A stretch of 7,468 nucleotides of DNA from NCBI GenBank assembly GCA_905202055.1, contig CAJKQK010000088.1, positions 1 through 7,468 on the forward strand, in the 5' to 3' direction. This document shows positions 1-6,929 of this stretch, one piece after another (the first letter of the stretch is position 1; each line of letters begins with the position of its first letter). The notes below the pieces were generated by a model that saw only the letters and a program-made list of their open reading frames with translations, was not told the origin of the DNA and made no database searches. A program made the position numbers and the translations under genes. The DNA is from an uncultured Oxalobacter sp. GTDB lineage: Bacteria > Pseudomonadota > Gammaproteobacteria > Burkholderiales > Burkholderiaceae_D.

Positions 1-582
1 ATGGAAGCGTTGAACGATCTGGTCCGGTCCGGCAAGGTTCGTTATATCGGGGCTTCCAGCATGTGGGCATGGCAATTTGCCAAGGCGCAGCAGATCGCCA
101 GGGAAAACAACTGGTCGCGTTTCATTTCGATGCAGAACCATTACAACCTGGCTTACAGGGAAGAAGAACGCGAAATGATCCCCCTCTGCAAGGATCAGGG
201 AATCGGACTGATTCCCTGGAGCCCACTGGCCAGAGGCTTTCTGGCAGGCAACAGAAAACTGGACGACAAAGACGATTCCAAAAACAATTCTGCGACGTCA
301 AGAGCCAAAACCGATGAAATGGCGCTTAGGGTTTTCTATTCGGACGCCGATTTCGACGTCGTCAATGCACTGACGAAAATCGCAAAAGAACGGGGATTGT
401 CCAATGCCCAGGTCGCTTATGCATGGCTGCTCCACAAGGGAGTGACGGCACCGATTGTCGGCGCCTCAAAATTGCATCAGCTGGACGAGGCCATCTCGGC
501 AACAACGGTCAAACTGTCCCCGGAAGAAATCAGGGAACTTGAAAAACCGTACCAGCCGCATCCGGTATTGGGACATCGATAA
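1..582 (+). CDS. Aldo/keto reductase, YajO-like, C-terminal part (5' end outside window)
   Basis: NAD(P)H-dependent oxidoreductase of the aldo/keto reductase superfamily, a cytoplasmic TIM barrel that reduces aldehydes or ketones. The 193 visible residues cover the second half of the barrel: GASSM (17-21), QNHYNL (45-50), a REEEREM stretch (53-59), IPWSPLARG (71-79), then the cofactor-proximal APIVGASKLHQLDE (150-163). The end, EKPYQPHPVLGHR, closely resembles what I recall of the C-terminus of E. coli YajO, a protein of about 324 residues linked to 1-deoxyxylulose 5-phosphate/thiamine metabolism. The ATG at position 1 is almost certainly an internal Met, because family members have a similar ETMEAL stretch here. 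About 130 N-terminal residues, with the catalytic Asp, Tyr, Lys and His, would therefore lie upstream. The gene ends 15 bases before a strong terminator and converges on topB. Family assignment is firm; the substrate is not known from sequence. Confidence 0.93.
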   Translation: MEALNDLVRSGKVRYIGASSMWAWQFAKAQQIARENNWSRFISMQNHYNLAYREEEREMIPLCKDQGIGLIPWSPLARGFLAGNRKLDDKDDSKNNSATSRAKTDEMALRVFYSDADFDVVNALTKIAKERGLSNAQVAYAWLLHKGVTAPIVGASKLHQLDEAISATTVKLSPEEIRELEKPYQPHPVLGHR

Positions 583-597
583 TTCCCCTCGAAACAT

Positions 598-624
598 AAA
601 AAAGGAGGCTATGCCTCCTTTTTT
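598..624. terminator. Bidirectional rho-independent terminator between the YajO-like gene and topB
   Basis: A perfect 12-bp inverted repeat: GGAGGC (604-609) pairs with GCCTCC (613-618) around a TAT loop, flanked by A6 (598-603) and T6 (619-624). Read on either strand it gives a GC stem followed by a T tract, so it can serve both convergent genes. It starts 15 bases after the reductase stop and 26 bases beyond the topB stop. Confidence 0.92.
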
Positions 625-650
625 ATTGTCATGCCGATAGCGACATAAAA

Positions 651-3278
651 TCATTCCTCTTTTTTCTTTGCCACCGTTTTCCGAGTCGTCGTTTTTTTCA
701 CGGTCGTTTTGGCTGCTGTCTTCGTCGTTGATCCGGATGCCGCTTTTCCCGCGGAGGTTTTTGCCTTCGCGGCAGCCGTCGTCTTTCTTCTTGTGCCAGC
801 TGCCTTTCCGGTCGCTTCCTCGAACTTGAATCCTATTTTGCCATCCTTGCCCAGGGCAAGATAAGCCTTGAAAGGCCGGTGCGTCCTCTGCGATACAAAA
901 CCGGTCAGCAAATCCGTCTGGCCTTCAGAGAGGAGTTTTGTCATTTGTTCAGGCAGGATCTCCTGCTGAAGGATGATTCGTCCGCTTCTGAAGTCGCAGC
1001 TCTTCGGCCTGGCAACGGTATGCTCACAGACATAAGACAGGCCGGAATCATATACATTTCCCTGACATTTCGGGCAATTCCCGACCGGCGCCTTACCGGT
1101 AAAGTCCGGCGCTTCACTATCCTCTTCCTTCGGCTGGCCGAAATCGAATTCCAGTTTGAAATTGTCTTTTTCAGTGTCGGGAACAATTTTCAGAATCGCG
1201 GCGAAAGGCCGCCCCATTTTGGAACGGAAACCTTGCAGTGGCCCGATTTCGCCCTTTTGAAGCAATTCCTCGACTTCGGGAATGGAAAACTGGCGACCGC
1301 CCGGTGTTTTCGTCATGGAAAATTCACATTTCGTACAGGCAAAACGACGATAGTTTTCCTTGATTTCACCACCACATTTCGGACATGGGGCCTGCAATGT
1401 CGCGTAATCGCCCGGAATGGTATCTTCGTCGTATTCCTTGGCGCGTTTGACGATTATCTGTGCCATCTGGGCAATTTGCTGCATGAATTCTTCACGGCTG
1501 ATCTGCCCTTTTTCCATCTGGGACAATTTGAATTCCCATTCACCCGTCAGTTCAGGCAACGTCAATTCCTTGACCCCGAGGCCTTTCAACAGGGTCATCA
1601 ACTGGAATGCCTTGGGCGTCGGGATCAGTTCGCGGCCTTCCCGCAAAAGATATTTTTCCGTCAGAAGCCCTTCGATAATGGCCGCGCGAGTCGCCGGAGT
1701 GCCCAGCCCCTTGCCCTGCATGGCTTCACGAAGCTCGTCTTCAACCAGCTTGCCTGCCCCTTCCATCGCGGATAGCAGGGTCGCCTCGGTATATCTTGCG
1801 GGTGGCTTCGTCACCAGCTCATCGACAAGCACCTTGTCGGCGAGGACTTTTTCACCTTGTGCAACCGGTACCAGAATGCGGTCGTTTTCGCTTTCCTTGC
1901 CAGAGGCAGGCATTTCCCTCCCGTAAATCGCCAGCCATCCGGGCTTGGTCATGATCCGGCCTTCGCTCTTGAAGCGATGGCCTGCCACTTCCGTGAAGCG
2001 GGTCGTTACCAGAAATTCAGCTGCCGGGAAAAAGACAGCCATAAACCGCTTTGCGACCAGATCGTAAAGTTTCTGTTCCGGCTCCGAAAGGTTTTTTGGC
2101 GACTGGGTCGTCGGGATGATCGCAAAGTGATCGGATATTTTTTTGTTGTCGAATATGCGTTTGTTCGGGTGAACCCAGCGGTTTTTCAGAATCTGTGACG
2201 CAAACGTCTGGTAATTTGCACTTTCTGACAGACACTGCAGCGTCTGCATACTTGTTTGCAGGTAATCTTCCGGCAGATGGCGGGAGTCCGTTCTTGGATA
2301 TGTCAGGACCTTGTGTTTTTCATAAAGCGCCTGAGCCAGTGCCAGTGTATTTTTCGCCGAGAAACCGAAACGGGCGTTCGCTTCACGCTGCAGGCTGGTC
2401 AAATCGAACAGGGCTGGTGAAATGGACGTTGTCGGCTTCGATTCTTCCGTAACCGTTCCCTGTTTGCCAAGGCATGCGGTGACAATCGAATCCGCTGCCG
2501 CACGGCTCCAGAGTCGCTCGGCACGTTTTTCCGGATCGGCTTCGTCCTTTTTGAACCCGGTATCCAGCCAGCGTCCTTCGTAAATGCCCTGCGCGCAAAC
2601 GAATTCCGCATGGACTTCCCAGTAATCGCGGGAAACGAAATTCTTGATCTTTTCTTCACGCTGGACAACGATCGACAGTGTCGGCGTCTGAACCCGGCCG
2701 ACCGTTGTCAGGAAAAAGCCGCCTTCTTTCGAGTTGAAGGCTGTCATGGCCCGTGTTCCATTGATGCCGATCAGCCAGTCCGCTTCCGAACGGCTGCGTG
2801 CCGCTTTTGCCAGCGGCTGCATTTCCTCATCGCCGCGCAAATGCTTGAAACCTTCCCGTATAGCCGTCGGCGTCATTGACTGGAGCCAGAGCCGTTTGAT
2901 CGGTTGTTTCGCCTTTGTATATTGCGCGATCAGCCTGAAGATCAGTTCTCCTTCCCGTCCCGCGTCGCAGGCGTTGATGATCTCGGAAACATCTTTCCGC
3001 TTGATCAGCTTGTTCAACATTTTCAGTCTGGATTCCGTTTTGGCTATCGGTTCCAGAGCGAAATCGGGGGGAATGACGGGTAAATTCGTGAAACTCCACT
3101 TACCGCGTTTGACCTCATATTCTTCAGGCGCCCGGATCTCCAGCAAATGCCCCACAGCCGAGGTCAATACATATTGATCAGACTCGAAGTAATCACCCTG
3201 TTTGGTAAACCCGCCAAGGCTCTTTGCAATGTCGTTTGCAACAGAAGGTTTTTCGGCGATGATGAGTGTTTTGGTCAT
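651..3278 (-). CDS. topB: DNA topoisomerase III (type IA)
   Basis: Type IA topoisomerase that cuts one DNA strand through a tyrosine-phosphate link and passes another strand through, helping decatenation and removal of recombination and replication intermediates. The product is 875 residues from the ATG at 3276-3278, giving MTKTLIIAEKPSVA. The frame stays open 37 codons further upstream, but those residues do not resemble the family, and E9 of the Toprim fold sits correctly with this start. The Toprim motif is DAGREGE (105-111). SEADWLIGINGTRAMT (164-179) and GRVQTPTLS (194-202) follow. The catalytic tyrosine is Y327 in LTYPRTDS, and GLGTPATRAAII (524-535) lies later in the core. Two C-terminal zinc-type modules follow: C632/C635/C648/C651 and C735/C738/C751/C761. 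Each is followed by a GF...RPF repeat (683 and 793). The last 50 or so residues are an Ala/Lys/Thr-rich basic tail. E. coli TopB is 653 residues and lacks these modules. No clear Shine-Dalgarno sequence precedes the ATG. It lies on the same strand as dprA, about 215 bp downstream of it. Confidence 0.96.
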   Translation of the reverse strand: MTKTLIIAEKPSVANDIAKSLGGFTKQGDYFESDQYVLTSAVGHLLEIRAPEEYEVKRGKWSFTNLPVIPPDFALEPIAKTESRLKMLNKLIKRKDVSEIINACDAGREGELIFRLIAQYTKAKQPIKRLWLQSMTPTAIREGFKHLRGDEEMQPLAKAARSRSEADWLIGINGTRAMTAFNSKEGGFFLTTVGRVQTPTLSIVVQREEKIKNFVSRDYWEVHAEFVCAQGIYEGRWLDTGFKKDEADPEKRAERLWSRAAADSIVTACLGKQGTVTEESKPTTSISPALFDLTSLQREANARFGFSAKNTLALAQALYEKHKVLTYPRTDSRHLPEDYLQTSMQTLQCLSESANYQTFASQILKNRWVHPNKRIFDNKKISDHFAIIPTTQSPKNLSEPEQKLYDLVAKRFMAVFFPAAEFLVTTRFTEVAGHRFKSEGRIMTKPGWLAIYGREMPASGKESENDRILVPVAQGEKVLADKVLVDELVTKPPARYTEATLLSAMEGAGKLVEDELREAMQGKGLGTPATRAAIIEGLLTEKYLLREGRELIPTPKAFQLMTLLKGLGVKELTLPELTGEWEFKLSQMEKGQISREEFMQQIAQMAQIIVKRAKEYDEDTIPGDYATLQAPCPKCGGEIKENYRRFACTKCEFSMTKTPGGRQFSIPEVEELLQKGEIGPLQGFRSKMGRPFAAILKIVPDTEKDNFKLEFDFGQPKEEDSEAPDFTGKAPVGNCPKCQGNVYDSGLSYVCEHTVARPKSCDFRSGRIILQQEILPEQMTKLLSEGQTDLLTGFVSQRTHRPFKAYLALGKDGKIGFKFEEATGKAAGTRRKTTAAAKAKTSAGKAASGSTTKTAAKTTVKKTTTRKTVAKKKEE

Positions 3279-3493
3279 ATAAAACGGTATAAATAGCTCT
3301 GACTGATTCAGCGACAGTAATCTGCTCACGCGGCGAAACAACGTGATATAAAGCGGGAAATGATAATGGGAGAACGATACAAACTGCAAGCAAACGATTC
3401 AATGTCCAAAAAGAAAAGCCTTATTTTCCTTTTTTCCCAACAATTTTCCCGAATTTATCGGCCCGTTCTGCCAAAAACAGATTTTCGTTTTGT

Positions 3494-4633
3494 TCAGGAA
3501 ACCGCCAGTCGGCGATAAAAGCCACCGGGCAGACTTTCCACATTTCCGGACAATTCCAGATTAAGCAATTCGACAGAAAGGCTAGCGGCATCCATATCAC
3601 ATCGTTCGCTCAACGTATCGGCATCGACCGGATCATACCCCATTTGGGCAAGAATGGCTTTCTGTTCGTCAGAAAATTCATCCGCATTCCCTTCTTCAAC
3701 CCTTTCTTCCGAAGTCTGATTGACGACGATATCGCTGAAATGTTTCAATTCCTCGAGAATATCTTGAGATGACTCAACGAGTTTTGCGCCTTGCCGTATC
3801 AGCTCGTGACATCCTCTCGACAAAGGAGAATGGATGGAACCGGGTATGGCGAAAACATCGCGTCCCTGATCGATGGCCGATTTCGCTGTAATCAGCGAGC
3901 CGGAGCGGGCTGCCGCCTCGACGACCAGAATGCCGCCGGACAAACCGCTTATCACCCGGTTGCGCCTTGGGAAATTGGAAGCGACAGGACCGCTTCCCAA
4001 TGGGAACTCGCTGATGATGCAACCTTCATTGGCAATACGATGAGCCAGTTCACGGTTTCTCGCCGGATAGACAATATCGGCTCCGGTACCGATGACCGCG
4101 ACTGTGGAACCCCGCCCTTTCAGTCCGCCTTCATGTGCCGCCGTATCGATTCCCAATGCCAGGCCTGACACAATTGTCAAACCCGTATCGCTTAATGAAT
4201 GGGCGAATTCCTCTGCATCGAGACGTCCCTGAGTCGTGGCATTTCTGCTTCCGACTATCGCTATTGACGGGGAAGTCAGCAATTCGACCCGTCCCTTGAC
4301 GTAAAGCATCAATGGCGGATCGGCAATTTCAAGCAACTGACGGGGATACCGGTTGTCCGACAGGGTAAGTACCATATTTGACGAATCTTCAAGCCACTCT
4401 TTTGTTCTGTCGATCTGTTCCGTAATGACGGGCTCGACCGGCGCATACAGTACGTCCGCCATTTTGGGCGATATGATACGGGCAATTTCCTCATAAGAAG
4501 TCGTAAAAATGTTTTGTGGCAATCCGTAAGCCGACAACATTTTGTGAGCTGTCCTTATCCCGATACCGGGCGTCATCTGAAGCCGGATCCAGGCAGCCAG
4601 TTCTTCCTCATCATACTTATCCGATATTTTCAC
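3494..4633 (-). CDS. dprA: DNA-processing protein DprA (Smf)
   Basis: DprA binds incoming single-stranded DNA in the cytoplasm during natural transformation and loads RecA on it. It is also widespread in species not known to be competent. From the GTG at 4631-4633 the product is 379 residues. An N-terminal helical region with TPGIGIRTAHKML (21-33) is followed by the Rossmann-like core: VGSR (127-130), SGLALGIDTAAH (156-167), GTG (182-184), SEFPLGSG (208-215), FPRRNRVISG (221-230) and EAAARSGSLITA (239-250). A C-terminal winged-helix-like domain (about 320-375) ends LPGGFYRRL, a normal family terminus. The start is uncertain. A GTG at 4667-4669 would add 12 residues (391 in all), but it has no Shine-Dalgarno sequence and lies in a palindrome. 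The GTG at 4633 has GGAAAG six bases upstream, so I prefer it. Divergent from def, as in many Proteobacteria; topB follows on the same strand. Confidence 0.95.
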   Translation of the reverse strand: MKISDKYDEEELAAWIRLQMTPGIGIRTAHKMLSAYGLPQNIFTTSYEEIARIISPKMADVLYAPVEPVITEQIDRTKEWLEDSSNMVLTLSDNRYPRQLLEIADPPLMLYVKGRVELLTSPSIAIVGSRNATTQGRLDAEEFAHSLSDTGLTIVSGLALGIDTAAHEGGLKGRGSTVAVIGTGADIVYPARNRELAHRIANEGCIISEFPLGSGPVASNFPRRNRVISGLSGGILVVEAAARSGSLITAKSAIDQGRDVFAIPGSIHSPLSRGCHELIRQGAKLVESSQDILEELKHFSDIVVNQTSEERVEEGNADEFSDEQKAILAQMGYDPVDADTLSERCDMDAASLSVELLNLELSGNVESLPGGFYRRLAVS

Positions 4634-4639
4634 TGTTGA

Positions 4640-4645
4640 CTTTCC
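4640..4645 (-). promoter_or_regulatory. Candidate ribosome binding site deciding the dprA start
   Basis: On the minus strand this reads GGAAAG, six bases before the GTG at 4631-4633. No comparable purine motif precedes the alternative GTG at 4667-4669. It is only a partial Shine-Dalgarno match. Confidence 0.4.
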
Positions 4646-4656
4646 ATCTTCTGCGG

Positions 4657-4680
4657 TTGAAAAAAACACCTGTTTTTCAA
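4657..4680. repeat. A/T-rich near-palindrome at the dprA 5' end
   Basis: TTGA followed by A7 and CA on the left faces TG, T5 and CAA on the right across a CC centre. Apart from two extra A residues in the left arm the arms are complementary. It lies between divergent dprA and def and covers the upstream alternative GTG of dprA. It could be an operator-like site or a weak RNA hairpin. Chance is possible because the arms are low-complexity. Confidence 0.4.
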
Positions 4681-4742
4681 AACGATCGGGGACATATACC
4701 GTAAAGCATAAACCGGGGCGCTATGTTAAACTTCCAAATTGT

Positions 4743-4764
4743 CCGGGCACAGTATGTGCACCGG
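4743..4764. promoter_or_regulatory. Stem-loop 1 upstream of def
   Basis: CCGG (4743-4746) pairs with CCGG (4761-4764) and GCACA (4747-4751) pairs with TGTGC (4755-4759). The loop is GTA and A4760 is a single bulge, giving nine base pairs. It lies about 110 bases before the def start. If def transcription starts upstream of it, it would be in the mRNA leader; it could equally be a DNA-level protein site. No T tract follows, so it is not a standard terminator. Confidence 0.4.
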
Positions 4765-4775
4765 AAAGTTGCTGA

Positions 4776-4799
4776 AGACCGGATGTTTGCATCCGGTTT
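4776..4799. promoter_or_regulatory. Stem-loop 2 upstream of def
   Basis: ACCGGATG (4778-4785) and CATCCGGT (4790-4797) form a perfect 8-bp stem with a TTTG loop. One G-T wobble and one A-T pair extend it outward. Only three T residues end or follow the right arm, so it is at best a poor terminator. The sequence style resembles short extragenic palindromes (REP-like). Its left-arm ACCGG is identical to 4760-4764 in stem-loop 1, so the two structures could compete for the CCGGT at 4793-4797. Confidence 0.45.
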
Positions 4800-4873
4800 C
4801 ACTATCGATTCTGCACAGTAATGAACCTGCATGCAAGATATCGTCCCAGACTGTTGTTCCTGAACTGATACAA

Positions 4874-5413
4874 ATGGCACGTTTACCTATTCTTCGTTAC
4901 CCGGATCCTCGTTTGCTGAAACCTTCCAAACCGGTCACCGATTTCGACGATTCCCTGAAATCGCTGATCGCCGATATGGCACAAACCATGTACGAGGCTC
5001 CCGGAGTCGGCCTTGCCGCCCCACAGATCAATGTCCACAAACAGCTTATCGTCATCGATGTTTCAGAACAGAAAAACGGACTGAGAGTTTTCATCAATCC
5101 GCAGATCGTCAAAACCTGCGAGGAAAAAGTCATATTTGAGGAAGGCTGTCTGTCTCTTCCCGGTATCTACGATGAAATCGAACGTCCCGCCAGAGTCACT
5201 GTCCGGGCACTGGATGCCGATGGCAAGGAATTTGAAATCGAGGCGGAAGGCTTGCTGGCCGTTTGCGTCCAGCATGAAATCGACCATCTGAAAGGCTGCA
5301 TCTTCGTCGATTACCTTTCCCCGATGAAGCGCAACCGTATCAAGAAAAAACTGCTCAAGGAAGAGCGGGAAATGAAGAAAAGCAGCTCTGGTTCAACGGG
5401 ACGCAAAAAATGA
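4874..5413 (+). CDS. def: Peptide deformylase
   Basis: Metal-dependent hydrolase that removes the N-formyl group from the initiator methionine of nascent proteins at the ribosome. The product is 179 residues, within the usual range. All three signature motifs are intact: GVGLAAPQ (44-51), EGCLSLP (90-96) and QHEIDH (133-138). The metal ligands are therefore C92, H134 and H138, with catalytic E135. The C-terminus is a short basic, Ser-rich tail (about 152-179), common in this enzyme. The ATG at 4874 gives MARLPILRYPDPRL, the typical family N-terminus. The frame is open for 45 more codons upstream from a GTG at 4739, but that stretch is not deformylase-like and contains the two stem-loops. No good Shine-Dalgarno sequence is visible. 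The last four bases overlap the fmt start (ATGA), so the two genes form an operon. Confidence 0.97.
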   Translation: MARLPILRYPDPRLLKPSKPVTDFDDSLKSLIADMAQTMYEAPGVGLAAPQINVHKQLIVIDVSEQKNGLRVFINPQIVKTCEEKVIFEEGCLSLPGIYDEIERPARVTVRALDADGKEFEIEAEGLLAVCVQHEIDHLKGCIFVDYLSPMKRNRIKKKLLKEEREMKKSSSGSTGRKK

Positions 5414-6354
5414 AAATCGTTTTTGCCGGTACGCCTGAATTCGCCAGCATGGCGCTGGAAGCCATCAAAAAAAGCGGCCACGATATTGAACTGGTGCTCA
5501 CCCAGCCTGACCGGCCTGCAGGCCGGGGTATGAAACTTCAGCCATCTGCCGTCAAAAAAACCGCTCTGGAATACGGCATTCCCGTCGAACAACCGGTTTC
5601 CCTTAAAATCAACGGCAAATATGGCGAAGAAGCCCGACAGGTTTATGACAGAATCCGAAGAATTGCTCCTGACGTTATGGTCGTTGTCGCCTACGGACTG
5701 ATTCTCCCGAGAGAATTTCTGGACATTCCAAAATATGGATGCCTGAACATTCATGCCTCCCTGTTGCCGCGATGGCGTGGCGCAGCGCCAATCCAGCGTG
5801 CTATCGAAGCCGGAGACAAGGAAACGGGCATATCCATCATGCAAATGGAAGAAGGGCTTGATACGGGCCCTGTCCTTCTTAAGGAAAGCATTGTTATCGA
5901 CAAAAACATCAATGCCTCGCAACTGCACGACCAACTGGCTACTCTGGGCGGTAAAATGATCGTATCGGCACTCGCCCGGCTGGACACCCTTACGCCTGTG
6001 CCGCAAGACGAAACCGGAGCAAATTATGCCGCCAAGATTCTGAAAGAAGAAGCCACGCTGGATTTCACGCTGGATGCAGTTGCCATTGCCAATAAAATCC
6101 GTGCATTCAATCCTTTCCCGGGATGCACTGCTGTTTATAATGATGTACCGGTCAAGATATGGAAAGCGGAGCCTGTCGATGTCCATCCCGATGCTCCGGC
6201 CGGCAAGGTATTATCGGCAAGTGAAAACGGCATCATCGTAGCTTGTGGCAATGGTGCACTGAATTTACTGGAATTGCAGAAGCCCGGTGCCAAACGCTTG
6301 CCCGTTTCGGAATTCATCAAAGGCTTTTCATTTGACAATGATGACTTCAAATAA
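5410..6354 (+). CDS. fmt: Methionyl-tRNA formyltransferase
   Basis: Transfers a formyl group from 10-formyltetrahydrofolate to initiator Met-tRNA in the cytoplasm, allowing formyl-Met translation initiation. The product is 314 residues, normal for the family. The N-terminal catalytic domain begins MKIVFAGTPEFA. It contains LTQPDRPAGRGMKLQPS (30-46) and the signature NIHASLLPRWRGAAPIQRA (113-131). By family comparison N113, H115 and D151 (in MEEGLDTGP) are the catalytic residues. The C-terminal OB-like, tRNA-contacting domain includes RAFNPFPGC (231-239) and ends KRLPVSEFIKGF (295-306). The start overlaps the def stop by four bases, implying translational coupling. It supplies the formyl group that Def later removes. 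After the stop, 71 bases precede the next gene, with no convincing terminator. Confidence 0.97.
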   Translation: MKIVFAGTPEFASMALEAIKKSGHDIELVLTQPDRPAGRGMKLQPSAVKKTALEYGIPVEQPVSLKINGKYGEEARQVYDRIRRIAPDVMVVVAYGLILPREFLDIPKYGCLNIHASLLPRWRGAAPIQRAIEAGDKETGISIMQMEEGLDTGPVLLKESIVIDKNINASQLHDQLATLGGKMIVSALARLDTLTPVPQDETGANYAAKILKEEATLDFTLDAVAIANKIRAFNPFPGCTAVYNDVPVKIWKAEPVDVHPDAPAGKVLSASENGIIVACGNGALNLLELQKPGAKRLPVSEFIKGFSFDNDDFK

Positions 6355-6425
6355 AACTGAGTGAAGGCTCTTTTCTACGCACCATCGTTCCTACCCCCGA
6401 AAATTTATTAACCGACAATAAACTC

Positions 6426-6923
6426 ATGAGATTTGAACACCTGATCGAAGTCAATAATCTGGAAGACCCGCGTGCAGACGTGCTTAACCGCAAGCAATTA
6501 TGGAATGGACTGCTATTGCGAGCCAAGGCCCCAAGCCTGTTCATTCCTCATATGGATGGCTTCGCGATTGTCGAGGAATCCGTCAATGGACTGACGCGTA
6601 CGCTGGATTTTGGGAAATTCAAGGTTAATGACCGGGTTGATTTCGTACCAATGGAAAAACTCCATTTCCATATCCCGGCACAAGGTGAAATCATGGAGTC
6701 AAGACTCGAAATCACGATCGAGGAACCTTTTCCGGGCCGTTTCTTCTTGCGCTTTATTTATGAAGATTCTGCGGCAGAAGAAGGGCCTGAAGCGATGTAT
6801 AACGATTTCCGACGTTCCGCTTACAAGGAAATGGACGTCGACTCGATGCGGCTCATTCGCCAGTTTGCGGCTCAGGGCCGTCTTGACGACCCCGAGACAG
6901 ACGATAAAACGCTTTTGTCGTAA
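6426..6923 (+). CDS. SRPBCC-fold protein of the DUF1857 (AtaL-like) family
   Basis: A 165-residue soluble protein of unknown function. The opening MRFEHLIEVNN, then RKQLWNGLLLRAKAPSLFIPHMD (22-44), matches my recollection of the DUF1857 family. That family is placed in the SRPBCC (START/Bet v1-like) helix-grip superfamily and is also called AtaL-like after a fungal biosynthetic-cluster protein. Alternating hydrophobic strands fit this fold: TRTLDFGKFKVNDRVDFVP (57-75), KLHFHIP (78-84), ESRLEITIEE (91-100) and RFFLRFIYE (105-113). A C-terminal helix (about 123-151) would close a hydrophobic cavity. There is no signal peptide or membrane segment. The name suggests ligand binding, but no catalytic residue can be assigned. 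The ATG at 6426 is the only sensible start, without an evident Shine-Dalgarno sequence. It could be cotranscribed with fmt. Its stop lies six bases from the end of the convergent reductase gene. Confidence 0.85.
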   Translation: MRFEHLIEVNNLEDPRADVLNRKQLWNGLLLRAKAPSLFIPHMDGFAIVEESVNGLTRTLDFGKFKVNDRVDFVPMEKLHFHIPAQGEIMESRLEITIEEPFPGRFFLRFIYEDSAAEEGPEAMYNDFRRSAYKEMDVDSMRLIRQFAAQGRLDDPETDDKTLLS

Positions 6924-6929
6924 GAAGCA

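Noticed and set aside
105..111. TopB Toprim motif DAGREGE (residue numbers given here) appearing to lack the second Asp of DxD
   Set aside because: A Gly at this place is common in the DAGREGE subgroup of topoisomerase III, so it is not a lost catalytic residue.
879..1775. Long plus-strand open frame (298 codons) inside topB
   Set aside because: It lies wholly antisense to a topoisomerase with intact motifs, its product looks like no known protein, and it has no start signal. It is a codon-bias shadow, like the other antisense frames at 1417-1926 and 2734-3177.
3360..3389. Possible minus-strand promoter for topB: TTGCAG (3384-3389), 18-base gap, TATCAT (3360-3365)
   Set aside because: The -35 box matches only three of six consensus bases and the spacing is not optimal. 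In AT-rich intergenic DNA this is expected by chance.
3421..3520. A +1-frame continuation of dprA past its stop, about 30 charged residues ending KIVGKKGK at the TAA at 3421-3423
   Set aside because: It could suggest a frameshifted DprA tail or a tiny gene. However, DprA already ends at the normal LPGGFYRRL terminus, and the extra frame has no proper start or ribosome binding site.
4739..4873. Upstream extension of def by 45 codons
   Set aside because: The added residues are not deformylase-like, and MARLPILRYPDPRL matches the standard N-terminus. The region instead holds two stem-loops.
5311..6186. Minus-strand open frame (291 codons) across def-fmt
   Set aside because: It is antisense to two genes with complete family motifs, and its composition and lack of recognisable domains fit a shadow frame.
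6332..6355. Perfect TTGACA at 6332-6337 as a -35 box for the DUF1857 gene
   Set aside because: It encodes part of the Fmt C-terminus, and no acceptable -10 box lies 16-18 bases downstream; the nearest A/T-rich match is too close.
6357..6376. Possible fmt terminator: GAGT/GCTC followed by TTTT
   Set aside because: The stem is only four pairs including a G-T wobble, which is too weak to call.
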